DNA of 33,594 nt, taken from the NCBI GenBank assembly GCA_003990745.1, contig RBNI01000322.1:1-33594 (forward strand), in the 5' to 3' direction. The notes beneath the pieces were generated by a model, which saw only the letters and a list, made by a program, of their open reading frames with translations, did not search any database and was not told the origin of the DNA. This DNA comes from Jimgerdemannia flammicorona (taxonomy: Eukaryota; Mucoromycota; Endogonomycetes; Endogonales; Endogonaceae). Position numbers and translations under genes: made by a program. This document shows positions 10,249-20,879 of this stretch, in pieces. Every line of letters starts with the position of its first letter. The first letter of the stretch is position 1.

Positions 10249-13200
10249 ATGGACCAAGCCGTTTTCGAGACTTTGTCACAGGTCCTCGCCGACGACCCCA
10301 ACGTGCGAATGACCGCCGAGTTGAACCTCAGAGAACTCGAGAAACTCCCAGGTAAGCCATCCTTGCCGCCCGCAACGCGCTAGCCGAGATTTTGACGCGA
10401 TCAGAACAACGCGCCTACCCAAGAATCTCGCGTTATCCTTTGGCTCACGAAGCATTGCATGTCCCCTCTTCTTTGCCCCAATCAGAATTCCCTATTAGCC
10501 TCACGAAGCTGACCCTCACCAAGGAATTAACCATTCCGCAGCGTCAAATATCCTTCCTGCATGCGCGTTCAAGATTTCAAACCTCGTCCTCCATTACTAC
10601 TATCGCCTAGCTTCCTTGACCTATCGCTCTCCGTGCTTCCTGTTGTTTCCACTCCGCAGCCTTCAATCTCAAGAATTATGCTGATACTCACTGGGCTTCC
10701 AAAAGCGACAAATTCAGAGGCCCCGAACCCCCGGAGGCCGTGAGTGAAATTTATCTTACTATGTTTTGGATAGCCAATGGGCTAAACAAGATATATTGCT
10801 CAACAGTTCTTCCATTGTGGACTAACGCATGGGTTTCTCTTTAAACAGACGAAGCAAGTCGTCAGGGAACTTGTTTTCAATGGTCTATCAGATTCGGACA
10901 GCAAGATACGCATTGCATGCGTACGTACCATTCATTATCCGTACTTCTGCGTCGTTTCCCATTCGAGTCGAAGCAAGATACTAACATTATAAACGGGGTC
11001 TTTGTACCTTCCTGCCCGATTTTTCAGGCCTATGTGGTCTCCAAAATTGCACACAACGACTGGCCTGAGCAGTGGCCGAATCTATTTGACCTATTGCTTG
11101 TGCATCTCAAAGGCGGTTCGACCGAGCAGGTGCATGGCGCGATGCGCGTGCTGACAGGTGTGTCCATTTGTCTACATCGTTCTCGTACGCGTGTTTTTGG
11201 TCTATTTTACGTGACTATCTCACCTTGGCCTCGTTTCATCCAATCCTTAGAGTTCGTATCGAATGAGGTGACGGATCAGCAATTCCCCCATATCGCGCCT
11301 GTCTTATGTCCCGAACTGTTGCGAGTTTTAATGACAGATAATGTACGTATTCCATCTTGGATTCCTCTTTTTGTGGAGGTTTCTTTCTCACAGGGCGTCG
11401 TCCTTTTCAACCGAAGCGTCCTCATCACTCGTTCTGATGTGCTGAATACGTAGGTTTATTTCCCGCGCACGCGCGGCCGCGCTGTCGCCATTTTCCGACA
11501 CTGTATTGAGATGCTCTTCACGCTGAAGGAGGAGCATCCAGAGAGCGCAGAACAGTTTTTGCAACCCGTGATGGCGCAATGGATCGAGGCGTTTGTGCGA
11601 ATCTTGAAGCATCGAACTCAGGGAAACGAAGAACTCCAGATGGCGGAGTACGGGTTAAAGATGGAAGTTGTTAAGGTTGGTTGATAGTCAAGGAAAATAC
11701 GTGGTGTAGGCACCGGTGTCTACAAGTAAGGAAAATGGATGGGCAGCTAGTGTTGTAATGGACTTTGTGATGTGATCTCTATTTGGAATACATACAGATC
11801 GAATGCGTGCATTTTCACCATTTAATAATGATGTCGCTGTGCCCATTTCTATCCTTTGAACGTGTTCACATCGCAGACTCTCACGTTGACCATCCGAAGC
11901 TTCCCCAAGTATGTCGTCCCGCACCTCACCAGCATACTCGAGCCCATCTGGCTCGACCTCATCCACCTTCGCGAGCGTTACGTCAACGAATTTGTGCGGC
12001 ATGAAGGCGCGGTCGACTACGAGACCTTCCAGGACTCGGACGGCGAGGTGATCGGGTTTGAGACGTTGCTGTTTGAACAGTTTGAGTTCTTTGGGTTGGC
12101 AGCGAGGAAGAAGAACACTCGCACCCTGTTCTTGGGACCTAAGGGAGATGGTGAACTTTTGAAGGAGGTGGTGTACATGATTCTGAGCTATATGCAGATG
12201 ACGGAGGAGCAGGTATGGGTTTATTTGCCGTATATATATATTTAAAAAGAGCCGGGAGATTGAGAATCATTTATGTTTTGTAATCCACGATCATTGCAAT
12301 GATGTTGCAGCGAAAGGCTAATGTTTGATACAAAGATGAGTAAAATGGCATCGCAATACACAGAAAAGCTTACTATATGTCCATTTCCATTTCTATTTTT
12401 TTTTTTGTTTTTTGTTTGTTCGAATTCAGGTTGAAACGTGGTTGACAGACGCCAACCAATTCGTTGCGGACGGGGAGGACGACACGTACAATTTCAACGT
12501 TCGCATTGCCGCCGAGGACTTACTTCTGGTATGTTAAATACTCGGGATAGAGCACGGAACACAGTGATTAGTGGATGAACGAGGATAGTTCTGTCTGCAT
12601 AATGGCACAATTTTCAGTATTTTGATGCAGTTATGTGTTTCCAAATCCAACTAGATTTTGTTGGAAAAATTTCCCGAAAAGTTTTTTGACGCTCTGTCGT
12701 TCGGAGTTCAAAAACACCTAGAGGAATCGAACAAAGCGCGCACGACAGGAAATCCCGATTGGTATGCGTTTACGTGCCTTTTTCTTTATACTTGCGTCCC
12801 AACTGGAGCCCATAAGGTTATAACATTACTTCGTACACTTTATTCTCTATCTTTATCATGCTGCAGGTGGAAGATCCAGGAAGCTTGTCTTTTGGCTATT
12901 GGCCGGACCTCGGAAGAGCTGATAGACGCTATCCAGGATAAGCAGTCTGGCGTGCAGTTTGATTTAGCTGGCTTGTTTGATCACGTTGTGTTAGAGCATA
13001 TAAAATCGACGGGCATGTCATTTTGTTTGCTTTATTATTTTTAGTTTACTTGGACAACCATATACCATGTTGCGAATACTTTGACATAGGGGCAATGTAA
13101 TTAACCGTGAATCATTCTGTTCCATGGTCCTTTCATGCTTTGCAGAGTATCCCTTTAGCCAAGGTCGCGCCTTTGTTTTTGCAAGCCAGTTTGCCCGTAT

Positions 13201-16115
13201 CCTGCCTGCGAATCTGTCAAACCAGTACGTGGTCGCAGCCGTGACGGCGCTTCAAGCTTCTGCGGCGACGATCCCAGTCAAGATTTCGGCTTTGAAAGCG
13301 ATGAACAAGTGAGCGTTCTTAGTGTTAGCTTTCAAATAATTATTGGGAAAGCGTAAGCCACATGCCTTACAAACTAACACCTCTACCGTGGTAGTTTCTG
13401 CCAGTACCTCAATAGGGAATCCGTCTCTCCCTACCAGGCTAACATCCTCGAGGGTGCCTGCCAACTCCTGCCGTCGGCAACTGAAGATTCGTTGATCCTC
13501 GTGTTGGAAACTCTAATGGCCGCTGCCAAGGTTTGTGAACGTATACTTTGCAACCCAAGCGCCACCGAGTCATACGATCAGTTTTTGATAATGAACTTCA
13601 CAATATATTTCAGTTGGATGAAAATGTGACTGCCCAGTACGAGGGTGCCGTTGTGCCACTGGTGTTGGACATTTGGCAGAAATATCCTGCAGGCACGTTG
13701 ATTGCGAAACGTTATGTGATAATATCGTGGTACTGAGGTTTTTTTTTATTTTTATTTTTTTTATATTGTCAACAGATCACATCGTTGCTGGGGTCGTTAT
13801 GGACCTGTTTGAAGAGCTGGCTCGCAATCAAGCTCTTTACCCTGCACTCTCCGCCCGCGCGCTCCCACTCCTCCATAGTACTCTAACAAGTGGCACTGAG
13901 GATTCGCCAATGTTGTCCGTGAGTATTGGCCTCTCCCAGACCCACTCGTTGCATCGATCTTGCTTCGATTTCTCCTCTTTCCGGACCACCAATCGTTCTA
14001 ACCCATTACCTAAATCTCCTGTCCCAGTCCGCAATTGACTTGGTTACTGCGCTCGTACGTGGCGGGCCGTCGTCCTTGCCCCCGCAGTACACACAGCAAA
14101 TCTTCTTGCCGCTCATGCACCTGCTATGGGCCACTGAGGACAGGGACGTCCTACAGAGCGGGGAAGATTGCCTTAAGTTTTTGGTTCAAAAAGATAGCAC
14201 AAACATCGTTCAATGGTATGCACATATTTACTTCCTCAAAGCCGGGAAAATATAAGATAGTTACAAATACGGTGAAGGACTTACAAAATTTCCTGTTGCC
14301 TTTCCCATGCACATTCATGTTTTGTCAACAAAGGCGAGACGCCACCGGCAAGTCTGGATTGGATTATATTGTTCAGTTCGTTGCGAAGTTGCTTCAACCT
14401 GCGCAAACCGAATCTGCTGCGCTGTTTGTCGGCGATGTACTAGTGAAGCTTATTCAGAAGGTTCTATTCTATTTTTACTTTCCTTTTTTTTTCTTTTTTT
14501 CTTTCTATATCGCATGTAAAAATACGAATATTCTGAGAGTCGCGGATAGGTCATTCTTACATACCTTTTTTTTTTTTTGTCATTTCAGGCCGGAAATAAC
14601 CTCGCACCCGTCCTGCCGGAGCTGCTAAATGCTGTGGTGTTCCGCCTAGCTACCGCGGAGTCACCAACTTTCATTCAGGTTGGTATGCGAAGCATTATTT
14701 GGGGTTTGGGTTTGATTCGCTTCTGGTACGGATTACAATTGAACCCTACTCTTTCTCTTCAGTCTCTTGTTCTGGTTTTTGCGCACCTGATTCTGGCGCA
14801 GCAAGAGACCGTTATTGAATTTTTGAGTAATGTCAATATCGAGGGCCATAGCGGGCTCCAGGTAGTGATGAATGCGTGGTGCGAGAACTACGAGTCCTTC
14901 CAAGGGTATTACTCGCTCAAAGTCAGGTGAGGTGTTCTGTTATCTTATTAGTCAAATTATGTGCTAATCTCAATGTGTTGTTTCGGTTCTCCTCATGCGT
15001 GCTATACTCTGCTTGACATTGGGTTTGAATAGTGCAATCGCCCTTTCCAAGATGTTCTTGTCTACCGATCCTCGTGTGCAGGCCTTGACCGTGAAAGGTG
15101 ACCTGATCGTGAGTCAATCAAGTATGTGCAAGTTCCCCAAACCTTTTTTTTTTTTTTTTTTTTTTTTTTTTGTGGCTATGAGCAACGATTACATTCATAA
15201 CCTTTGCTCATCCATGTGTGCGTACGTGATGCTCATTTTTCTTTGCTGGATCTTCCCTAAGACAAAATAATGACTCGTTCAAGAACCCGTCAGGGTACAC
15301 CGAAATTTCCCTTATATTTTATTAGCTCGTAGTGTTTTGTAAGACACTGCTCACAAAATCAATAACGATATATTTCTTGGATTAGCACCTGATCAATACA
15401 CGGTCCTTCCTGTGCCCGTCAAGATTGTCAAGATCCTCGTGGCTGACTTGCAAAATAGCATGGAGGCCGAAAATGATGAAGATTCGATCGAGTCTGGAGA
15501 CGAGGTCGGTTATTATTTTATACCTCTCACACTTTTGTTTGTTTTGTTTAGTTCTATTGTTTAACATCATCATGGCCATGGGACCTCAGGAAGGAACTGA
15601 CTGGGAGGACGTAGACGAGTCGCCATTTGCTCCCGCAGAGGACTATGCGTTCCTTTCTGGTCAGTAACTAATTTATTATTTTTATTTGACTCGAGACACC
15701 GTTTGCATCGATTGTTGAGTAGTCTATAAAGCCTTATTTTCTTGCTCCCCTCTTTGCAATTATGTTCTTGACTGCAACACGCTTCTAGAAATGGTTAATG
15801 TTGGCGAGGAGTTCGAAAGCGAAGATGATGAACGGAACGATGCTGATCTGCAGAACGATCCGGTTTTCCAGACTAATCTGAGGGTGAGTTAAAACTGGGA
15901 ATCTGTTCTTTTGATCGTCTTGTAAACCTGTTCAGGATTTAAATGTAGCTTTCCGACATTTTTCTTGCGATATCATCCATATGTTCTAGGAATACATCAT
16001 CGCGTTCTTCCGAAATTGCGCTGCTCAAAATGTTAACCACTTCTTGGACATTTGCCAGCATCACTTGAGTGACGATGATAAGAAGAAATTGGAGGAGGCA
16101 ATGAAACAGCAGTAG
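10249..16115 (+). CDS. Importin-9 / Kap114-family importin-beta
   Basis: Twenty-four exons: 10249-10351, 10486-10566, 10660-10739, 10849-10920, 11028-11157, 11251-11342, 11454-11675, 11877-12212, 12430-12528, 12655-12761, 12867-13012, 13146-13308, 13395-13530, 13614-13692, 13776-13918, 14028-14215, 14334-14460, 14589-14678, 14763-14926, 15033-15121, 15386-15504, 15590-15659, 15789-15883, 15990-16115. They total 1018 residues, normal for the family (about 1000-1040). The N-terminal importin-beta region has RQ...LKNYADTHW and KIAHNDWPEQWP, typical of importin-9. Residues DSDGEVIGFE, WWKIQEACLLAIG and the acidic C-terminal stretch about 900-965 also match. The family imports histones H2A/H2B, TBP and other basic cargoes. 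The exon 2/3 junction (donor 10567) is the least certain: it leaves a few more residues than family spacing predicts. Introns 11 and 14 appear to use GC donors. Confidence 0.95.
13013..13145 (+). other. Probable GC-AG intron 11 of importin-9 gene
   Basis: No GT donor gives the frame required by the downstream exon. Splicing at G|GCATGT (GC at 13013-13014) to the AG before 13146 restores it, joining ...HIKST to EYPFSQGR. The resulting segment has the same length as I recall for the human importin-9 equivalent, without gaps. Confidence 0.7.
13693..13775 (+). other. Probable GC-AG intron 14 of importin-9 gene
   Basis: Exon 14 ends CCT GCA G, followed by GCACGT. Joining to the AG before 13776 gives WQKYPA-DHIVAG, collinear with the family. 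An alternative GT donor at about 13711 (GTTATG) also keeps frame but inserts six extra residues. Confidence 0.6.
15144..15171. repeat. Poly(T) tract, 28 bp, intronic
   Basis: 28 T on the + strand, shortly after the donor (GTATGT at 15122) of importin-9 intron 20 (15122-15385). It is T on the sense strand, as for the other intronic homopolymers in this window. Confidence 0.9.
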
Positions 16116-16326
16116 GTCAGCCAACGATGACAGTGAATCATTTGAAACAAAACATAATTACACAATATCAAGTTTGTAGATTTACGACATATCCATTCAC
16201 CTCACATGGGCCAATTTTAATATGTATCATGGTTTTCCCAATAAACGAATTGAGTTTCGTATGTTGTACATGTTTGAAAGACGAAAAGTGTCATCACTTT
16301 GGAAGATTCTATGTTTATGCAATGTC

Positions 16327-16910
16327 TCATACTCCACGTCCCACCGCTGCCGCCATCGACGCAGACGCGGTTTGCAAGTTCTTCAATAGCCGCTCTTTCT
16401 CTTTGTAGAGCGCGTCCCTGGCCTGTGTGGCATCCTGCGTGCGTACCTGCAGGTTCTTCCGTTCGGCGGGCTGGTCATCTACGGGGGGAGGGGATGCGGA
16501 AAGACAGAGCAGGCCTGATATCCTGGCGTCGTTCTCAAGTGTATTGAGAAGCAGGGCGAGCTGAGCAGCGTCGCCTGGTTGGACGTGATATTGCTTGTAG
16601 ATTCAGCATTTGCGGTGAAACCGTTTCGATGAGGACGATCAATGCAAGATAAATATTTACTTTGCGCGGCCTGCGATGGGTACGGGATGGACAATGAGGT
16701 TTCCCTGTTCGCGCAGAATGGGCCCCAAGGGCCTGTTGTCAGGGGTCAAGACTCTGTAAACATGAACTGATTGCGTGGTTACTCGGGGCAAACCGGAAAG
16801 ACGGCCTACGCTTTGAAGAAGAATTCATTGCCGAGTCGCTCGATCTCTGCGAGATTGTTGAGCAGAGCGTTGATGGCGCTGCGATGATCGTCGATGGACT
16901 TTGTGGCCAT
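16327..16910 (-). CDS. Unrecognised small helical protein (145 aa)
   Basis: Three exons fit: 16910-16810, 16753-16684, 16593-16327, in consistent phase, ending at a TGA whose complement lies at 16327-16329. The protein opens MATKSIDDHRSAINALLNNL, a strongly helical start, then LTPDNRPLGPILREQGNL, a leucine-rich helix (AAQLALLLNTLENDARI), a proline-rich linker and a charged C-terminal coiled-coil-like helix (RDALYKEKERLLKNLQ). No signal peptide, membrane segment or catalytic motif is visible. The size and helix-loop-helix layout recall subunits of Mediator or kinetochore complexes, but I do not recognise a family. The exon 2 donor (GTACCC at 16683) is one choice; a GC donor a few codons later is also possible. 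It is convergent with importin-9 and lies 253 bp downstream of THOC5 on the same strand. Confidence 0.6.
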
Positions 16911-17163
16911 GGTTTGCAGAGAAAAAGCAACGAGTAGCTGGACTGCTTTTTGCCCAACACATTACCATTCTTGTGATAAGCCATAATTATATGTAAGCGA
17001 TTACTTTGATAATTACAAAAAAAAAAATTACGAACAGCATACAAAGGGCACACTCTCCCCCAAAAGAAGGCAAAACTGAAGAAGATAAATGATGTATAAT
17101 GTTCATGATTGTTGCAGGAGCCCAATCACGAAGTTGTGTAAATTTGGCACGATAAATTGCATT

Positions 17164-17214
17164 TTAAATGACAGTAGCATACATTCCGATGGCCTGCTCC
17201 AAAAGAGACAACAG

Positions 17215-17272
<58 letters not shown>

Positions 17273-17279
17273 AATTATT

Positions 17280-17317
<38 letters not shown>

Positions 17318-17323
17318 AAAAAA

Positions 17324-17364
<41 letters not shown>

Positions 17365-20300
17365 CAAAACTCGACCGTACATATCGTACCTTATCAAGTG
17401 CATCGGCTTCCTTGGACTTCACCGCGTCCACCAGCACCTTCAAACACGCCTATAGGCGGAAGCACGAGATGAGAGAACGCCAACAGAACCAACATCATTC
17501 GATACATCAACACAAAGCCGCAATACATACCACCAACTTTGTGAACTGTAACGTCAACACCATCGGCCGATCGAAATCTAGTGACAGCTGTCCCAGCGTC
17601 GCGGCGGGATCGTTCACCTCGTTCTCGATCATCTGTTGTATGAGAAAAGAACAGGGTAAGAGGAAGTTGCATTATAGAGTAAGAAAATGTGACCCAATCA
17701 ATAAGCTGTAGGAGGTTGCCAGATCTTGAAACTGTTGAAAACGTAGGTGCATTTTATTTTTCTCGAATAAAACTTGCCTTGAGATGAGGTTGGAATGTCG
17801 TCGACGGTGCCGAAGTCGAATCCTGCGACATCTCAATCTCCAACGAGCTCGCCTCAATCGTGACCGCCGACGACTGTGACAATTCCGCCATGTCTACATC
17901 GCTCGCTATGACTTCCGTATCAACAGAAAAAGCAAGTTTGGTTATTCCTATACTCTTCTCAGAATACATCCACACAACATTCACAAAACGGGAATCGTCG
18001 CAAACTCACCGCCATTGACTCTCGGAACCTCTGCGAAGCTAAGCTCAAATTGCGGCATGTGGTCAGGGTATGTCAAGTCGATGGTCAGGACGACCTCTAC
18101 CTTGAGGGGTTCGCCATGAAAGTTGGCCACGTAACATTTGGTTCGCGGTCGGACTACCTCCGGCTAAAAAATAAGAAACGTGCGCAGAAAAAAAAAAAAA
18201 AATGGCAAAAAAAAAAAAAAAAAAAAAAAAACGACCGCATATCATCTAATTACTGCCTATTGCTAGTGAAGATAGTGACCAAATAGTAATAATAATAAAT
18301 TCGGTGGTTTGACAAGACGTACCTCAGCATCCTTCCACTGCACCAGCTTGACGTCGGCAATAGGTGGTGCAGTCAGGGTCGACGACGGCAACAAGGGTAA
18401 CCGGAGCGTCTGTATGGTCAATTTCTCTGTGCATCAGGGGGAGAATACGACAGGATTTCAGAATACCTACGTTTCTTCTAACAAGCAGTAAAAAATTTTC
18501 CGATTCTCAGCACAACACATCTGGCCCATCCCCTCCACCTCCAAAGCCTAAACCCTCCACGAGAAACATACGCAAACTTTCCAACTGCTTCTCCAACTGC
18601 TTCCATCCGCGCCTCCTCACCCTCACAACTTCAATAACCTTCGCCAAGTACACCCTCCGGGGCAGGCCCGGCTCTTGCACCCATTTGCCCACAACGTCCG
18701 GCTGTTGTGGCGGTGTGGACGCGAAATCCAGACCGCAGAGGTGCTGCGCCCAGTGGTAAGCGTGACCGTTGGCTTGTAAAGCATCAAACTCGAAAGCGTC
18801 CTCGCTACGGTACGAGGCAGAGAATACGGGATCAAAAGGGCACAGTTGTGGTGAGACGAATGGTGATAGTCGAATTTAAGAGAACCTACCCGTTGAACAG
18901 GAACTGGTTCGTTGGATTTGGGCTTTCGGTGCCCGTGTCGCCAGGAAAGAGATTGCCGAGCATATCACGCTTATCCAGGTACAGGATTCCCGCGCACTCC
19001 TCGGGAGCGACAACGACAATGTTGAGGTTGGCGAGGTATGCGAAGCGAAGTTTTAGGATCGGGTGAGATTGTGGCGTGTCTAGATAAAAAGGTAAATAAT
19101 GAGTTTCTGGGCGCCGAGTTTACAAAGGTGTTATCTTAATCGCGATGCAAAACACTAGCATATACTACTCACCGTCCTTGTTGATCGTTATCACGACCTC
19201 TAGCGGATGCCGCTTATAAAACTGGTCCAACCCCAAACTACCATGTCTCGCCTTGTGCTTCTTCGCCGACAGTCCACCCTCGTCGTCGTCGCGATCGTGG
19301 GTGGGACGCGGCGTGCTCGGGGCCGAGGACCCCTGCCTTTCAAGGATGTGGGCGAGCCTAGGCGCCAGTAAAGCCGCGGACATTGAAGTGACTGGGACAG
19401 CAAGGAAGCGTTGGTGTGATTGCTGGGCAGGCGATGATGGGAGCGACGAGGCAGTTTGCGACTGGAGCAATGCCGCTGCAGTAGCCGCATCGCCTTGGAT
19501 ATCAACGGTGATGGTGTGGCCTGCGAGAGTGTTTAAAGTGAAGCTGAGAACCACGGTGAAATCAAATTGCAAGCAAAACGTTTCAAAGCCACAAAGCTCA
19601 CCAAACGCTTCTGAATACCCCAAGGCATGCCTAAACAGCACAAACAGCGGTATGGGCAGCAATCTTGCTGTATCGCTCTGTTTCCGTTCGGTTTCGATTG
19701 GTAATTTCAGCGACTCCTGCAATGGTATCGACCCCTGATAAAATGGCAAAAGTCAGAGTATTAGGTAAACTTTTAGCTAATAATTTCTTTTTCTCAACAT
19801 GAATACCTCATCGTACTTATTGTATATACCTTCAAAAACGCCTCAAGTTGTCCATCCAGTTTCTCCAGTTCCGCCTTGGCACGCTTATTCTCGCTGAGAA
19901 GTTTAGATTGCAACTCGTGCTGGTTGTTCTGTTCCTTTTCCATCCTACAAGGTGACAAGGGATGTCACAGCAGAAGTTGAAAGGGTAAACAATCAGAGAC
20001 AATTCAGTGGCCCTGGAACAAAGGAATGAACCATTCCATTTTACACTCACCGCAATCGCTCTGACATCTCAAAATTCAACCTGTTGATCATGAGCTGGTG
20101 CGGGTCCATGATCGAAGTTAGTTCTGCGGGTGCGCGGGCCATAAATTCTTCAACAGGTACCAAGTTGATGTCTTGGTATATGGAGCTATTTCGTTGGGCA
20201 ATATAAATCCCACGGGGGAAGTGATTAGCTCGAATTACCGAAGCATCGACTATCCCTCAAATCTTTCAAGAGTCTATAACACCTAGAATATGGCGGGCCA

Positions 20301-20732
20301 CTCACTCAAACTCCTCGCACTTTTGAATCTCCTTTTCCAAATGCCTGCGCTCGTAGTGGAAGTTCTGCAATCCCAGCTGCTGGCGATCCATCTGCAGTTT
20401 GGCGTCCGTGGTCGCTTGCTTGGTAGCGCGGGTGTGGTTGTAAGTCTGGCGGTTGCGCGCTTTCAGAGCGACAAAGAGTTGGTTACTCTGAGTGACCAGG
20501 CCAGGAATAGTACGCTGGAGATCGGCTGGGGACTATCGTAGGTGAGTAGGTGAAGTTAGCGAGTAGCGTCTCGAGCATTTCGGGTCCGTATGTCCTTGGG
20601 TGGAGAACAACGAAGTTCGCCATTAAGAACACCGACCTCCGCTTTGGCTTGCATGAGCTGGCCGCCGATCTCTCGCAGCTGCCTGCAGACTTCAGAGAGG
20701 GCATCGAGGTGCGATAGGCTTTGGTTAGGCAT
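17164..20732 (-). CDS. THO complex subunit 5 (THOC5/FMIP)
   Basis: Fourteen exons: 20732-20637, 20532-20306, 20185-20051, 19944-19830, 19734-19602, 19520-19173, 19079-18890, 18804-18572, 18426-18323, 18163-18010, 17911-17778, 17632-17531, 17449-17390, 17193-17164. All phases close, for 686 residues, almost exactly the usual THOC5 length. Residues 1-190 are long helices and coiled coil and include the family block DINLVPVEEF...DPHQLMINRL. Then come an NPY/AAQ-like segment (LPIPLFVLFRHALGYSEAFG, about 215-235), a low-complexity Ala/Ser/Gln/acidic insert (about 245-330), and the C-terminal beta-rich half with the IENEVND motif near 624-630. THO couples transcription to mRNP assembly and nuclear export. 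The last coding exon is only 30 nt and follows an intron filled by a 149-bp A/T homopolymer block. Intron 11 has a GC donor. The start is divergent from a dioxygenase gene, 147 bp away. Confidence 0.92.
17215..17363. repeat. 149-bp poly(A)-rich block in last THOC5 intron
   Basis: A runs of about 56 (17215-17270), 33 (17284-17316) and 39 (17325-17363) are separated by a TAAATTATTAATT-like island and two isolated C. The block fills most of the 196-nt intron 17194-17389. In the transcript it is poly(T), starting close after the donor and ending just before the acceptor, so it is effectively one giant polypyrimidine tract. Length is probably unstable and may be mis-assembled. Confidence 0.92.
17633..17777 (-). 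other. GC-AG intron 11 of THOC5
   Basis: The exon ends CTC AAG and is followed by GCAAGT, a textbook GC donor (AAG|GCAAGT). The acceptor is ACAACAG before 17632. The only nearby GT (4 nt further) would break the frame. It joins FQPHLK to MIENEVND in phase 0. Confidence 0.8.
18188..18231. repeat. Paired poly(A) tracts in THOC5 intron 9
   Basis: A runs of 15 (18188-18202) and 25 (18207-18231) on the + strand, separated by TGGC, inside intron 9 (18164-18322). They are poly(T) in THOC5 sense. Confidence 0.9.
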
Positions 20733-20879
20733 TGTAGAGTTTCAGACAAGAGCACAACTACGACTTTGTTGTGGCGGCTGTTTCCCTTGGACGTCGCGCA
20801 CAAGCCACAAACATCCAACATTGTGGCTTGGCCAACCCAATGTCTGTCCTTCCCTCCTTCCCTCCGTCCCAGGTTCAAA
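20733..20879. promoter_or_regulatory. Divergent promoter, THOC5 / dioxygenase
   Basis: Only 147 bp separate the start codons of THOC5 (20732, minus) and the dioxygenase (20880, plus). The plus-sense half is pyrimidine-rich (TCC repeats near 20850-20870), a common fungal feature near transcription starts. Confidence 0.55.

Noticed and set aside
15109..15121. Importin-9 exon 20 ending at GTGAGT (15109)
   Set aside because: It leaves the wrong phase for the next exon. The GTATGT donor at 15122 closes the frame and matches family length.
17089..17472. Poly-lysine open frame on the plus strand
   Set aside because: Produced by the intronic A tract; flanked by THOC5 exons on the other strand.
18835..18889. 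THOC5 exon 8 starting further upstream (VFSASYRSED)
   Set aside because: There is no AG acceptor in that stretch. The first AG, before 18804, gives the correct phase.
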